From Arctopsyche grandis (lineage: Eukaryota > Arthropoda > Insecta > Trichoptera > Hydropsychidae), in assembly GCF_051622035.1 (NCBI RefSeq), contig NC_135360.1, positions 25,929,206 through 25,993,205 of the forward strand: a DNA stretch of 64,000 bases, given 5' to 3'. Below the pieces are notes generated by a model. That model saw only the letters and a program-made list of their open reading frames with translations, had not been told where the DNA came from and made no database searches. Numbering within the stretch: the first letter of the stretch is position 1; each line of letters begins with the position of its first letter. Position numbers and translations under genes: made by a program. Below, piece by piece: positions 13,992 through 26,814 of this stretch.

Positions 13992-15969
13992 CTATAAAAT
14001 ACGCCTTCTTTAAATGAAAACGGCGCCGAAAACATGAAATTTTTTTAAAAAAGCAAATGCAATTAATATCGCAATACAAAACGTGTCGACGTAAACGCCA
14101 CACCGATACATTATTAAAAACACAAGACTTCCAACATTTCCACGTCTCGTTAATAACGCGAAAATATTGTTCGGAGACAGACAACGGACATTTCGCGGCA
14201 CACCGTCGTAATTAATTGCATACGAGCACACGTGACGTCACAACCCTGTCCTCGCGATAAAAAGAAAAACACCCGAAAAGAAAATTCGATCGTTTGAGAA
14301 CGACCGTTCGTTCGACCTAAAGGCCAACGTTCGACGAACGCATTGTTTAGACCTCGACACGCACACACACACACATACAACAAATACATCACGTAAAAAT
14401 AAACTCATCGGAAATGTGCAAATGCTACGCGACGCTTGACGGGTTTGCAAGGTCGATGCGACCCTAAAAACGACAAATTTAGACTTACGAGGTACAATTA
14501 TCGGATCTTATGTACATATGTATATTGTGCGCTCGAGAGTATTTTCGTGTGCTCGAGGGTGCATACGCGCGCGTAGAATGCAATGTCATTGATGCACGGA
14601 GTGCATAATCGAATTGTTATGTGGAATAAGTTGTGGGAGAGTGTTTGTTGAATGTGCACTTGTGTGTTGGTGTTCCTCAAATAGTCCGACGCCAAAATAG
14701 AACCACGACTGACTAGAGGCACGCACGCCCTCACACACACGTCCATTTCATAATAACATATCATATTCATAACAATCGCCGTTGCACTTTTTGAATCGAG
14801 CTAATTGAACTATGCCGATATGATATTTATCCATATAGCATCCTCATCCTCATCATACACATTACATACATACATTGTAATTGAGTTCAAAAAGAGTTTC
14901 TTAGATGCCTTTATATGAGGAAATATATGTAAATATTACCCCGATTTATTTCCCACTGCCTTTTTACAAGGTATGCTAGGCTTTGACTCACTATCTTCGA
15001 GAATAATTATTGTCATTTCCAAATATTAAATTGACAATCCTTCGATTTTATTGGAATTTAAATTTTCGGCGCCTGAATGTGGTTTGGAGCTTGCGTCATC
15101 ATTTACTTTTCCAACCTATTCCTGCGAAAACGTCTGCTTTCAATAACTCGTCTCTTGTATAGGTTTTCCGGTTCCTTTATGTGATAGATGAACATTTGGA
15201 CCTGTTCAATTGTCATGTTGATGAGCTGGTCAGTTTCATGAGATTCAACACGAGTCTTTTTGAATGAGATAAATGATTGGTAATTTTTATTGTTCTTTTC
15301 TTTGTTATTTTCTTTTTTTTTTGTAAGACTGGTGTGACACTTTGGGGCAACTTTTCAGGTCAAATTGGTCATATTATTTTTATTATTATTATAAAAATAA
15401 TAAATAAATATATGTACATAATATGTATGTATTATGCACTCCACATTTTTAATTTTTAAAAATTGAACGGGTTCAAAGTGGATTCGAATCCGACGAGCTA
15501 CTACGCAAGCTTTTGCTTAGGATTTCTTACGAAAAATAAAATACCAGAATTATTTTTTTACAATGATTCATTTCTGTATCTCATTCATCGTTACCATTAA
15601 TGTTTGTGAAGATCATTGGAATTAACTTATTACACGCCAAGTCAACTTCTTACACTGAACAACAAAAAGTCACGTTTTCACTATGTACAATAGATAAAGT
15701 TTGATCATGCGAAAGTTCGAACTCGAGATTTTGACTGATTCGAAGTCAGAATTGATCACGAATCTCATTTTCATGATCTAAGATATATGTATGTGTGTGT
15801 GTTTGTGTCTGTGTGTGTGTGTGTGTGTGTATGCGTGTCTGTGTAATTTGGGGATGTTTTACTTACCGTATCGGGGACTAATCAATCTTTACTACATATG
15901 TACATACGTTTGACCCACTAAATTCAAATATGGCAAAACTTTTTGTTGACTTACTCTCATATAAGAGAT
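13992..15969. other. non-coding DNA between two inverted MITE copies
   Basis: No supported gene. The 14,000-14,760 part is locally richer in CpG and has several short overlapping frames, none recognisable. A (TG)n run lies at 15,789-15,845. The stretch is bounded by M2 MITE copies in opposite orientation, about 2 kb apart. Confidence 0.5.
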
Positions 15970-16192
15970 GGTTCCCGGAAAGATGCTCTAAATTGCACTG
16001 AATAGTAGCGCAGTTTCGAAAAGTGATAGTTTTCAATAGAATTCCACAAAAAAAGGTTAGCACCGTCGGATAACATACAAATACCCCTTGACGCTTTTTT
16101 GTGGAATTATATTGCGTTGTTCTCTGTGAGCATCTTTGAAAGTTTGGATGTCTCGAGAGTGCAACTATCTCGAGTGCATTTTTCCGGTCACC
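15970..16192. mobile_element. MITE family M2, copy 2 (inverted)
   Basis: Starts GGTTCCCGGAAAGATGC and ends GCATTTTTCCGGTCACC. The interior matches copy 1 in reverse complement, including the CAAATACCCCTTGACGC region. It is flanked by ATAAGAGAT (15,961-15,969) and ATAAGTGAT (16,193-16,201), a 9-bp duplication with one mismatch. The frame across it is not a gene. Confidence 0.75.
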
Positions 16193-18110
16193 ATAAGTGA
16201 TATGACCGTAATATACATATGACATTTGGAAAAATGTGCAGTTTTTATAAATTTTTGCCGTCTTTAATTGAAAATCTAGTATTATTGTGCCAAAAGTGAT
16301 TATTAGAATCAATAGTCAGAAATTTTCACTGTATACAACGATAGTAACTCAAAATACTGCATTAAAATTAATCTCGAATAACTTTAAAGAAACGGAATTC
16401 ATCTCCAGGGACATTTATTCGATGAAAAAATTAGTGACCGCCATTTAAATATATCTACGAACAACTGTTTTCATCGATAAATTTAAAAAAGTAAGGAAAG
16501 TTAGAAATCTTCTTAGATTTGACTACAACATGTGCAGGATTAAAAATCTCCAATTATAAAACACAAATAAAAAAATTGGCAAACTTCATACAACAACGAA
16601 AATGTCACTGAATGTGTATTTTTTTATCAATACATTTCGTACTTGTTTTATTATATTATATTTCTTAATTTATTTTAACAAACATATACTTGTGTCTTTA
16701 CAGGCCCCCCAATATGACATGTGACCAGATAAGAATATATGTATTCACATATATATTTTTGTTAAAAATACAAAAATGCACATATACAATATAAGCACAT
16801 AGAAAATACATACATATATATTCACACGTACATATATAAAAAAACATATTTCATTTCATTTTCAAAAACATAAACAACGGTGTCTTCACACGCTACCCTT
16901 GAAAGGATTGGTTATGTATTGGATTTTTGAGTAGTATGTGAATGTTTGTTAAATAAAATAAAATGTGTTTTTAAATTAATTAAATGTGTAAAATATTAAT
17001 TTACATATGTATTGTATGGCCACCGTTTCATATTGAGGTTACCTGTGAAGACACTGCAAAATAAAAATTTTATATTATGGTTATTATTACTTAATTTGTT
17101 AATAAAGTAGACTATTCTCGCCATAGCATGGCACAATATACTATGTATAGGTATACATATACATATGTATATGAAGATAAAATATTTACTTGAGAATACA
17201 TCTCGAAGAAAAAAATGCATATGCATATTTCGATAAAAAGGTAGAAACAACTAACAGTAAGCAACAATATTCTTGAACCAAACAAACACTAATCGACGGA
17301 AAATTGCTTTGCAACAATTAATCACATCTCTGTTTAACATTCGAACCCAAATTTACCTACAAATCATCCAAAATAATAGCTCGGAATGCGGGATCAAATC
17401 ATCTCGCAGTGTATTCATTACGCAAGAAAAATATATCGCCGACGGCGGAGCCGCACAAATAATCTATCTTGTATCTAAAACCACTCATATTAATATACAT
17501 TTTTATACACATATGTATATATGTACATACAATATTTATATATAGGTATATAATATGTCGCACGTCTCCGTCGAGAATTATTTCAGACCACTCGCTAAGA
17601 ACGATCAAAGAATAAATACATTAAATTGGCAAGCGACGTTCGCCAATCACTCTTCGCTTCGGTCATTCCCTGTTCGAGAAAACCTTCCCACGCGCTCGTC
17701 TCGGGAAGGGCGGGATGATGGCGCGACGGGAGGGGAATTTTTCCGCCGAAACAATGGGTTCGGAAAAATGTCTTGACCATTCCATTCTCGCATGTGAAAA
17801 TATCGTGGGCGTCGCCGACAAAATGTATGGATAATTTAAGAAGCGCGTCGCGGTAATTTTAACCCGTACGAATTACACGCGGCGCGTTATCAGTGCAGAG
17901 TTTTCCGACAATTTTCCGAGTCAAACTTTAAAATTCGTTCGAAAAAACTGCGCTACAATTTCGTTCAATATATTTCACATATCATATGGAACAGTTATCG
18001 CTAAATAAAAACGGATTATATGCCTAAAATTTACTTCAATATATAGCTGTATAATTAGATTTTTTTATCAACAAAAAGTAAATCAAGAAAATTCAACCAC
18101 TACATAATGG
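16193..18110. other. no recognised gene
   Basis: AT-rich with many TACATATG-type words. A GC/CpG-richer pocket lies at about 17,580-17,900; its frames are short and unmatched. Confidence 0.5.
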
Positions 18111-18487
18111 CGGTCTCCGTGACGAGCCGGAATGTTAAATTACAGAAAACGCAAATATCGAAAGGCAAAGATTGAAAATCGAAAGATCTTAAGTCGAAAG
18201 ATCAAAAAAAAGGTTGCATGGTAAACGGTACATACTCACTTAATTTGCGCGAGCAGGATAAAACAGGAACAAGAGTAACAGGCTTTTCCTCCCGTATTAA
18301 TATGGGCGCGCAGAATACGGGAGGAAAAGCCTGTTCCTCTTGTTCCTGTTGTACCCTGCTCGGGCAAATTAAGTGAGTATGTACCGTTTACCATGCACCC
18401 TTTTTTTTAGATCTTTCGATTTTCAATCTTTGCCTTTCGATATTTGTGTTTTCTGTAATTTGACATTCTGGCTCGTCACTTAGACCC
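18111..18487. mobile_element. palindromic Mutator-like MITE (family M1, copy 1)
   Basis: A 377-bp element that is almost entirely one inverted repeat, with two arms of roughly 180 bp around a short centre near 18,295-18,305. Ends are CGGTCTCCGTGACGAGCC and the complement of GGGTCTAAGTGACGAGCC. An exact 9-bp direct repeat, ACATAATGG, flanks it (18,102-18,110 and 18,488-18,496). Very long inverted repeats plus a 9-bp duplication fit a MULE-derived MITE. Related copies lie at 29,994 and 62,797. Confidence 0.85.
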
Positions 18488-18593
18488 ACATAATGGTACC
18501 TACTATTATCGTATTCACTCAAAAAAATAATATTTTTAAAACTGACACATTTTTTATAATTCTCTACCAACTCAAAAGCTCTGAAAATATATC

Positions 18594-18657
18594 AATAGTC
18601 TTCCCCTTGGGTCTATTGGCTTTGCCGCCTCCCCCAAGTATGTTAAATAAATAAATA
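18594..18657 (+). mobile_element. LINE 3' tail, severely 5'-truncated
   Basis: The words GGCTTTGCCGCCTCCCCCAA and AAATAAATAAATAA match, in the opposite orientation, the 3' end of the LINE relic at 27,812. Only about 60 bp survive, as expected for a 5'-truncated insertion. Confidence 0.7.
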
Positions 18658-21600
18658 ATATCTACAAAGTAATATCTAAAAATAATATCTAATTTGAGAA
18701 AAACAAAAAAGATAATGTTTTACATAAAATTTTAAAAACGTACTAGAAATATCATTTACATATGTATGTATATATTCATATACATTACTAATACAAGTGA
18801 ACAGATCACCAGTATTCAACTGGCTTATGTTCACGTATTTAGAAAAGTTAAAATTTATTTCGAACTGCTGAAATCTAGAACAAGCCATTGCAATAAATTA
18901 CCATGCAGTCTAAATAGAAAAATCTCAAGTCAATTGTCAGACTTCTTATTATAAAAAAATATATGTTTTAATGTTACGCCCGGATTAGCGGATTACAATA
19001 TTGAAAACAACTTAAAGTTAATTTCTACTAAAGTAGATATTAAATTTTCAATCAACGGGTGGGCCATATATGTCAATGACGTGAAAATTAGTCCGCGGAC
19101 AGGTGTTTGTCAAAGTTTTCATTTCGACAATATAGATACGATCGGCCAGTGAAAAGCCAAACGACTTTCTGCCGCCTCTTTTTACGATCAAAAAAACATT
19201 TATAGGCGCCCATTAAAAATTTAAGAATAGTTGCACTATAAAATGTATCCGAGAACTAATCTAATTTTAATTGACTTTCGTGTTGTGTTTTTTATTTGCG
19301 AAACTAATTGTAATCTTTTCGAATCTATCGCACATCGGATATTACATATTGTACTCGCGTTAGATCATCGCGCGCTTTCACACTCATCCATTTCTATACT
19401 ATTTCTATTAAAAATATTTCAATTGATCAAAGATTTTTCTAGAATAATGTATATGTATATTTCTCTCATTCAAATATCGGATTCTGAAAAGCGAATGTGC
19501 CTCTCTTGTCTTAATGGACGCGAAACATGACAGCTGCCAAAAGGAAAAATTTCGCATAGACAAAATGCAATTAATGATTATCTCATTAGTTTCATTCACA
19601 CGTGTAATTATTGATTAGCTTTTTTTAAAGCATCATAATCTTTTGTTAAACCGAGCGTTTTTAAAAAAGTTTTGAAGACAAAATGCAATTCAAATTGCAT
19701 CGAGAAAAAATTTATTATAATTATATTTTTTGAATCTATCGACAGAAACATTTTATGTGAATTAAAAATGAACGGTTTATACACGGATCACATTGTATTA
19801 ATCTTTAATTAAATAAAACACATAATTCTTATTTTAAAGAAAACATAACAAATTGTGAGATCGCATTGCAGATGTGTTTCGCAGATTTACTGCTGGTCTG
19901 TTAAAATAGACAAACGTGTTTGTTTTCAAGGTTTCATGGTCGACGCATGCAAATCCTGAACACCGTTTTACTGAAATCATTTTAATATCTACATAATATC
20001 TTCATCAATAAGTATAAAATAATTTATACAGAAATTTATAAAACATAATAATACATACACATACATAAGTATATTTATATTTCGGGTAACAGTTATTTCG
20101 TAAACTTTTCATTATTTTTCAATTATTACTCTCAAAACTCACATTTTAAACTATTTTGAAGATTGGTCGCTTAATCAATTATTTAAAAGTTTTCAAAAAT
20201 ACTTCGTATTTTTTTCAAAACAATAAAAAAATAGTTATACACGTTTAAAATTAAATAGTGATCCTACACCAATTGGCAAAACATTGTATCGAATGAGATA
20301 CGACGTACATAATGGCTCATTATAACACATTTTTACAATATATCTACAGTGTGACGAAAAGAAAATGATACGTAGACGAACATATATTAAAAATTACATG
20401 ACTTTGTCGAATAATAATTTTTCAATGTACTAGTTTATAATTCTTCTATGCAACAAAACCAAACAAACAACAATATAAATATATTTTCAACCTACAAGTT
20501 ATTTTAATCGGTATCATTCATTATAGTTGAAAAATTCTATATGTACCTATACATATTGAATCATAGCCACATATGCAAGCTTTGCTTAGATTATTCAAAT
20601 TCTACATTAATTTTCATTGTTTTTTTAGTTTCTTCTCCTATTACAATACAATATCTTAATATAGATACAAACAACAACAATAAATATAGAAAATAGATAA
20701 TGATCAGTGGATCAGTTACTTTTAGAATACACCCAAGACCTATTGTAAACATATCTAATAAAATTGCTTTTGAAAATCAAAATCAAAGTAAAAAACGTGC
20801 GTGTAGCGGAAAAAACAAATAGACATTTAATATAATGTAAAATCACTTTTAAGCCGCTGATATATTACGAAAGACACAAAGTTCGCCTTCCGCAAAAAAA
20901 ATCAAAACACAATTTTTACGATCTTCTCGCGACATTCATTGAAACTTTTCAATTCGAAAAGAAAACCACATACATTATTTATAATCTGGTTTTGCTACAC
21001 GGAATGAAAGTCTTCAAAACCGGCGAACGCACGCTGACGAGCGGTGACGAAACACTGTTTTTCATGCATTTTCACAATTTGCCGAGTTGATATCTGTCAC
21101 ATTCTCGAAAAAATCATGTCAGCCCGTCTGACAAGCCACTAAATATTACAAGCTGTGCGATATTAAGAGAGCTTTCCGCGTGTCTCAGTGGCAATTTTTA
21201 ACGATAACCTAATAATGCGCGTATAAATACCGCAAAGTGAGTGTCTCGATCGTGGCCAAACAAGGGGGAAGGGGAGAGAAACCCCCCCCCATTTATTAAT
21301 TTTTTTTTTTAATTAATAAACAAAACACTTTGGCAACGGCACTAACACATTGCGAAATAGCGACAGATAAAATCGCCCCGAAAGTTACCTGGCCAAAGTG
21401 CCAATGGTGAGAGTTGTGTTGTGTCGCGTTTTTTTATATTTTTTTTTTCGTATGGTGATTTTTCATAAATTACGGTGGCAAACTCGGATGGTTATAGCTC
21501 GGTAGCTCACCTTGAAAAATTGGCTGAGAAAAAGAAAAAATATGAATAATTAAAGTGGGAGTCGAGTTTAAATACCCGATAGATGCCAAAGTATAAGCGT

Positions 21601-21934
21601 CCGTCTCTCGTATCTGGGAGTGTTGAGATGCGGCGCCCACACGCATAAGCCCATAAAACGTATGGGGTGCCTTTATGTAATTGATTAAACGTGACGAATT
21701 GCCGTCAAGGCAGACCGACGATGATGGACAACACCAGATAATAGGCACCGGCGATTTGCTCGAAATAGTGGCTCAACTCGAGCGAAAGCATTCCTTTCTA
21801 CAACTTTGTATAACTTACTCGATTAATTCTTATTTAAAATAATAAAAATTGAAAAAATACACCGATCATATTATTTGAAAGGATACAATGAAACAATGTT
21901 TCATTTTTTATTGCAAACCCCCTGACCATGGCTC
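18658..21934. other. no recognised gene
   Basis: AT-rich throughout. A slightly GC-richer zone occurs at about 21,000-21,780. Short frames are present on both strands; none resembles a known family. Confidence 0.5.
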
Positions 21935-22707
21935 CAGTGGCGTAACTACTATGTGGCGGGGGTAAGCAATGCTTACGGGCCCACGGAGATAGGGGGCCAT
22001 AAATCTACAAAATAACTGTTCAAATTAAGACACGTTTTGCGGGAATGCAGGTAGTGAAAAAATATTTCGGTTTTCTTGAACCTAGGAAAATTATTAATAT
22101 GCCGGAAAAAGATATTCCAGACCATTGCTTGAATCTCAGAAAAAAATATCCAGAAGTTTTCTCAGGTCAATTCGAATCTCAATATACACATGTACTTTTA
22201 TTAATAAATAAATATTTATCTTTCTGAAACAATAACCATAAGGCAATTTTCAGAATTACTTATTACTAAGTACAGTTGTTTGGAGAGTGATTTTTCAGAA
22301 GTACATATATGCCACATTCATGTTCTTTTGTACTCTTTCGGTAACTGTGGCTAGTGTAGAAAGAACATTCAATAAATTAAAAATAATTAAAGATAACAAA
22401 ATAAATTCGATCAGTCAAACTAGACTCAATGAACTATCTTTGCTTACAATTGAGCACAAAGAAGCAGCCAAAATGGACCTCAAAAAGCTAATTCATGATT
22501 TTGCAAACAGTAAGATTCGAAAGAAGAAATTTTAAAATAGGTGTGTTAAATTAAGAAAATTATATTATGCAACTACATATTAACAATAATTATATTTATA
22601 TTCATACTGCGTTGTGAACCAAAAATTTGGTATTTCGATTTAAAAATTCGAGGGGGGGCCTTGATGATTTTTTGCTTACGGGCTCAAAATTCTTAGCTAC
22701 GCCACTG
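21935..22707 (+). mobile_element. hAT element, internally deleted, with 8-bp target duplication
   Basis: Terminal inverted repeats are CAGTGGCGTAACTA at the left and its near-complement TTAGCTACGCCACTG at the right. It is flanked by CATGGCTC (21,927-21,934) and TATGGCTC (22,708-22,715), an 8-bp duplication with one mismatch, as expected for hAT. At 773 bp it is far shorter than an autonomous hAT and keeps only C-terminal transposase coding. Confidence 0.85.
22045..22535 (+). pseudogene. hAT transposase C-terminal fragment (dimerisation domain)
   Basis: Two frames inside the hAT element encode transposase remnants. The first, 22,045-22,227, has FGFL and YPEVFSGQFESQ, like the region before the dimerisation domain of ZMYM1-like hAT proteins. 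The second, 22,287-22,535, has VTVASVERTFNKLKIIK followed by SQTRLNELSLLTIEHKEA, the hAT dimerisation signature with its Ser/Val-Glu-Arg-x-Phe core. The N-terminal zinc finger and the catalytic part are missing and a stop separates the frames, so it cannot be an active transposase. Confidence 0.8.
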
Positions 22708-22715
22708 TATGGCTC

Positions 22716-24144
22716 TAATCACTTCCAAAAAATATGTGTAGGCAAGTATGTAGATAAAGTAAAAATCATCTACGGTCAAAGTTGGTGGTTCCTAACTGAA
22801 AAAAATTAAAAATTTAGACAAAAACAAACGTTCAAGTCCATATACATATACATACATACATACATACATTCATACATATGTATTATATTTATGTAGATCA
22901 GAAAATATCACCAATTCACTGATGAGTAGTTTTAACATTTTACAGTTTAATCTGCTCGGGATTCTTACTCTACGAAACGGATGAAGACTAAATACTTAAT
23001 TTCATCTTTGTATACATCCATATGTATAAACGTTGTTTCGTTAAAACCCATCTTCTTAACAAAATAGTGAAAATTATTAAAAGTAAACGTTAGAAGAATT
23101 TTATTAAATAATTTTTGAAAGAGTTGAAATATACAATAGCAAGTGAGTTGAGTATTTGTGTATGTATAAACATTTTTTCATTTTTCGTTTGCACTTTTTA
23201 ATGATGGGTACCATTTTATTATATGTACGTATGTACATAACATAACTTTGTATGTACATAATAGTGTATTGGAAAATGAAATGAAAGGTATAAAAAATTC
23301 TAATAAGAATGGAAAATCTTTAGGATAAATTTCTATGCCCCAATTAGATATTGTGAAAATTTTGACACTTCCTACACATAAATAGCCATTTTTCTGGCAA
23401 AATTTATTTATTGACAATTTTACAATTCCACGTGAAATGGGGTAAGGCTGCGTTCCAGATTCGCCCAGACAACAAGTGTCAACATTTTTCAACACGTGGA
23501 AGAAAGTTTCCCATAAAAGTTTTATCCTGCAAACATACTTAAACAAATTTTCACATTTAAAATAAGTTTATTTTTCTAGTTATTATTATATACATATGTA
23601 CATATACAATACATATGATTGATTGAGATTGGATAATAAACAACGAAATAGGATTTATTCAGATTGAATTCTTAAAATATAAATGTTACCCTAACCTAAC
23701 CTAAAACCTATATGATAAATTATAATCTAGCTCAACCCAACACAGCTATGTAAGCCTAGCCTAATAGTAACATAATTGAAATATGATTTATTGGGATTGA
23801 ATTGATAATATATAACCTAACCTAATCTGCAACTTACAGACCTAAGTTGCAGATTAATTATAAGAAAATAAATTAAATGGTCAGTAACTTTTACGAAAAT
23901 TTAGTGACAATAGTATCGTAATTAATATATGAATTAATTTAGTAGATAAAAATAAACCGCTTATTGTTTTAAGTATTTTTTGACAAACAAAAAATAGTCA
24001 ACATAATGGCAGTCAATGACCGATAATATAACTTTCTTATCATCTATTTACTGATCAAATAAATATAGGACAAATTATAACCTAACCCAATGCAATCCAG
24101 CCCAACCTAACATACGCATATAAAATAGAATTTACATATTATAT
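22716..24144. other. AT-rich DNA with CCTAA motifs
   Basis: No gene seen. CCTAACCTAA-type words cluster at about 23,690-23,850 and near 24,080. They are too irregular to be a telomeric array. Confidence 0.5.
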
Positions 24145-24603
24145 ACTAGCTGTATTACCCGGCTTCGCTCGGTATTTGTAATATAAACCGCTTAAACATG
24201 ACTAATCTAATAGTAAACATTTTATTAAATTTATTTGAACAGTTTTATTTTTTATTTTGAATACTCATTTGTTTTTTTTTTATTAAATTGACTGTCACGA
24301 ACAAACAAACATATACATATACTAAGTCTCTTTCGAAATTATATGTATACCAGATTCCGGCGCCTGCGCCCCCGATGCCTGCTCCCCCGGAGACTTCGCC
24401 CCTGATGCCTTCACCCCCGGCGCTTTCGCCACTGGTGCCTGCGCCCCCCGGGACTTCGAATCCTTTGAATTGAAAAAAATCGAATCGGCGATTATTATTC
24501 GAAAAAAAAAAATTGAATGTGTTGTCTACGAACCAACGAACGAAGGTTACATACATATTATACATATATGCAAAGTCTCTTTCGAAATTATATATTAGAT
24601 ATA
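24145..24603 (-). mobile_element. Helitron-like element (family B) with internal minisatellite
   Basis: Begins ACTAGCTGTATTACCCGGCT and ends with the family word AAGTCTCTTTCGAAATTATA at about 24,571-24,602. The same word also occurs internally near 24,325, so its 5' end appears duplicated around the minisatellite. No protein is encoded. Confidence 0.55.
24356..24470. repeat. GC-rich minisatellite, ~30-bp degenerate unit
   Basis: About four degenerate units built on CCTGCGCCCCCG and GACTTCGCCCCTGATG. It is strikingly GC-rich against an AT-rich background. It encodes Pro/Ala-rich or Gly/Ala-rich peptides in the two strands, an artefact of composition. Confidence 0.75.
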
Positions 24604-26112
24604 CGTATAATATATGCATAATCTGATTCGGAAAAGTACTTTTTCGAAATGAAGAAATACACAATGTCAAAATCCCCAAATTCCGTCCTCCAAATCTTAT
24701 CAAATAGTCACGCAAATGTTTCGACTTTAGCAAAGTTCGAACCTACATATGTACATACATACATTTTAATGATATCTAATCCTTTTGACTTGGACAAAAT
24801 TTACTATGAAAGATGCAAAAGAATACATCAAATTATTGATTTGAACTTCAACTCTCGTCCTTAGCAGTTTTCACTGAGACTTTTGTCAGAGGGTACGGGA
24901 AAATCGTGAAAATCTGCACATAAACAATACATACCATACACATACTGTATAGATATATGTATATATAATAGTATACGTTTATAATATTAGCTAAGCAGCT
25001 AGTGTCTCGATCACAAATAGCTGCAGTCGCTCAAGTGACCGACATTCGACGCCCATCGGTTGCCGCGACTAAATTTAACCTGTTGCGGCCCACGCACTAC
25101 CACACCCGTGCTCGAAAATTTCGTGAAAAAAACCCGCATACCGACAAACCGATCCGCGAGAAAAATCATCGCCGATCCGTAATCCAATCGAACATGGAAA
25201 AATTCCATCGGAAAACGTCTCAGTCAGTACGATGCCCAGGTGGAATCTTGTTGAACGCATTACGAATCGCTGTGCTTTAAACGAGTTGGACTCGAAAGGG
25301 TTAAAAGTATGGACCACTTACTGTCTGGATGATATTTCTAGTCGGCAGTGTGAAGTTGACATTTTTGTTTATCGCGGCGACGTGGCTTGAATTACAAAAA
25401 CAAATGTTTTTTTATTTAAATTATTAAATACTATTATTTTATTTGATTGTTGTTATTACTTTTAAATAAAATATTTTCCCGCTGAAATTCTTTAATTTTC
25501 TCATGTTCTATTTTCAAATAGCATATTTGATTTCAATCACTGTCACTTATTCGTCAGTAAACTTTAATTGAAAAGTCAAATGAAAGCACTATTGCAAACT
25601 AAAATTAAATTACCTTTCAGTTCAATTACAATAAGCACAATTATTACACGCATAATGTAGATAAGCCTCTTTACAAATCACAGCAATTCATATTAACATG
25701 CTATGAGAGTTCTATTTGATGTCCATAGTATGAATAAATGAATTTTGTAAACTTTTAAACGGGAAACTATCCATTTTATAAACTTCTTCTTACTTCAGAA
25801 ATGATTTGGTCGTGTGACGAAGTTTGGGTTCTTATCCGATCGTTTTCAAACTTTGCCATTTTTCTCGGTTTGGTCATTTATATGTGGAAATTAAATCCGC
25901 CATTACTATGGTGAAAAATTATAGTAATAGACACGTTTGAAAATACTCCATAATCGTTCTCGGTGACGTCTATTTGCCGTATTATCCACACTGTTCCGAT
26001 CGTTTTTTCCCTTTTCGCCACCCTCTCGCTATGTCAGATTTTAATTGTTTAATCGCCTATAACTTTTCCTTTTTTCACCCTATATTTTATCCTAATCGAT
26101 ATATATCTAACC
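24604..26112. other. no recognised gene
   Basis: A GC-richer pocket at about 24,990-25,320 carries overlapping frames of up to 92 codons on both strands without recognisable similarity. The rest is AT-rich. Confidence 0.5.
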
Positions 26113-26415
26113 AGCAGCATATAATAGAGGTTAGCACATAACAAATTCTAGCAAAGTGGTCACGGGTTCAATTCCACCGGTTGCTGCTGGCCAGACTTTG
26201 GACATGTGATCGCTTCCTATCAGAGTTTGCAAATTTATCTGATTTTCATTGAAACGGTTCCAGCAAATTGGCAACCTTTACCCGTATTCTCACAAGTATT
26301 TCAGCATCTCGAATTTCGCTGATTTGTATAAATGCTGTAAAGTTATTCATAGATCTCTCTGCGGATGGATATTTGTATTTGCCTTGTATAATACTTCATA
26401 TAACAATGTTTGACC
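26113..26415 (+). mobile_element. tRNA-derived SINE copy
   Basis: The head has a good RNA polymerase III B box, GGTTCAATTCC, at about 26,165. The family body follows, with the words GATCGCTTCCTATCAGAGTT, TTTATCTGATTTTCATTG and GAAACGGTTCC. It lacks the CCAGGAAGGC stem-loop tail present in the copies at 30,820 and 36,909. Confidence 0.8.
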
Positions 26416-26477
26416 ATAGATGACGTGTTTAATGTAAATATATGGGTGGTATACCAGGTATACTATACCTGTATATA

Positions 26478-26814
26478 TCTACATACATATATGTATATAA
26501 AATTCAATGTCTGTTTGTCTGTCTCGTATAGGCTCCTAAACCACTCAACCAATTACGATGGAACTTTCAGGATTTGTTGTATGCATGTTCGGGAAGTTTA
26601 CTGTGAAAAAAAGCGGAATAAAACCTCTTAATAATAATATTCGTAATTACAATTTTACCGACGCAAAATGTTTAAGTGCCATTGTTTAGTCAATGAAATG
26701 CGTTCGTTAGTAACCACGTTACCAATTGGTTTATGACGACACGGCGTTGAAGAGACGTTAGTTGGAATTGCATGCGTTATTGTGGCATTGCAACGCATGC
26801 CGGGTTCAGCTAGT
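26478..26814 (+). mobile_element. Helitron-like element (family A)
   Basis: Closely matches 13,326-13,757, with GTTTGTCTGTCTCGTATAGG, ACGATGGAACTTTCAGGATT and the terminal GCATTGCAACGCATGCCGGG then TTCAGCTAGT. It lacks the hexamer insert of that copy. It ends directly against a family B copy. Confidence 0.55.

Noticed and set aside
15484..15494. GATTCGAATCC resembling a tRNA B box
   Set aside because: No A box or cloverleaf can be built around it on either strand.
15878..16312. 144-codon minus-strand frame
   Set aside because: Most of it is the non-coding MITE at 15,970-16,192, and no similarity to a protein family is visible.
23690..23850. CCTAACCTAA words suggesting a telomeric repeat
   Set aside because: Only short irregular runs; insect telomeres have long regular arrays.
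24245..24733. 162-codon minus-strand frame with a Gly/Ala-rich segment
   Set aside because: The Gly/Ala part is the minisatellite read in one frame and the rest lies in Helitron-like repeat sequence.
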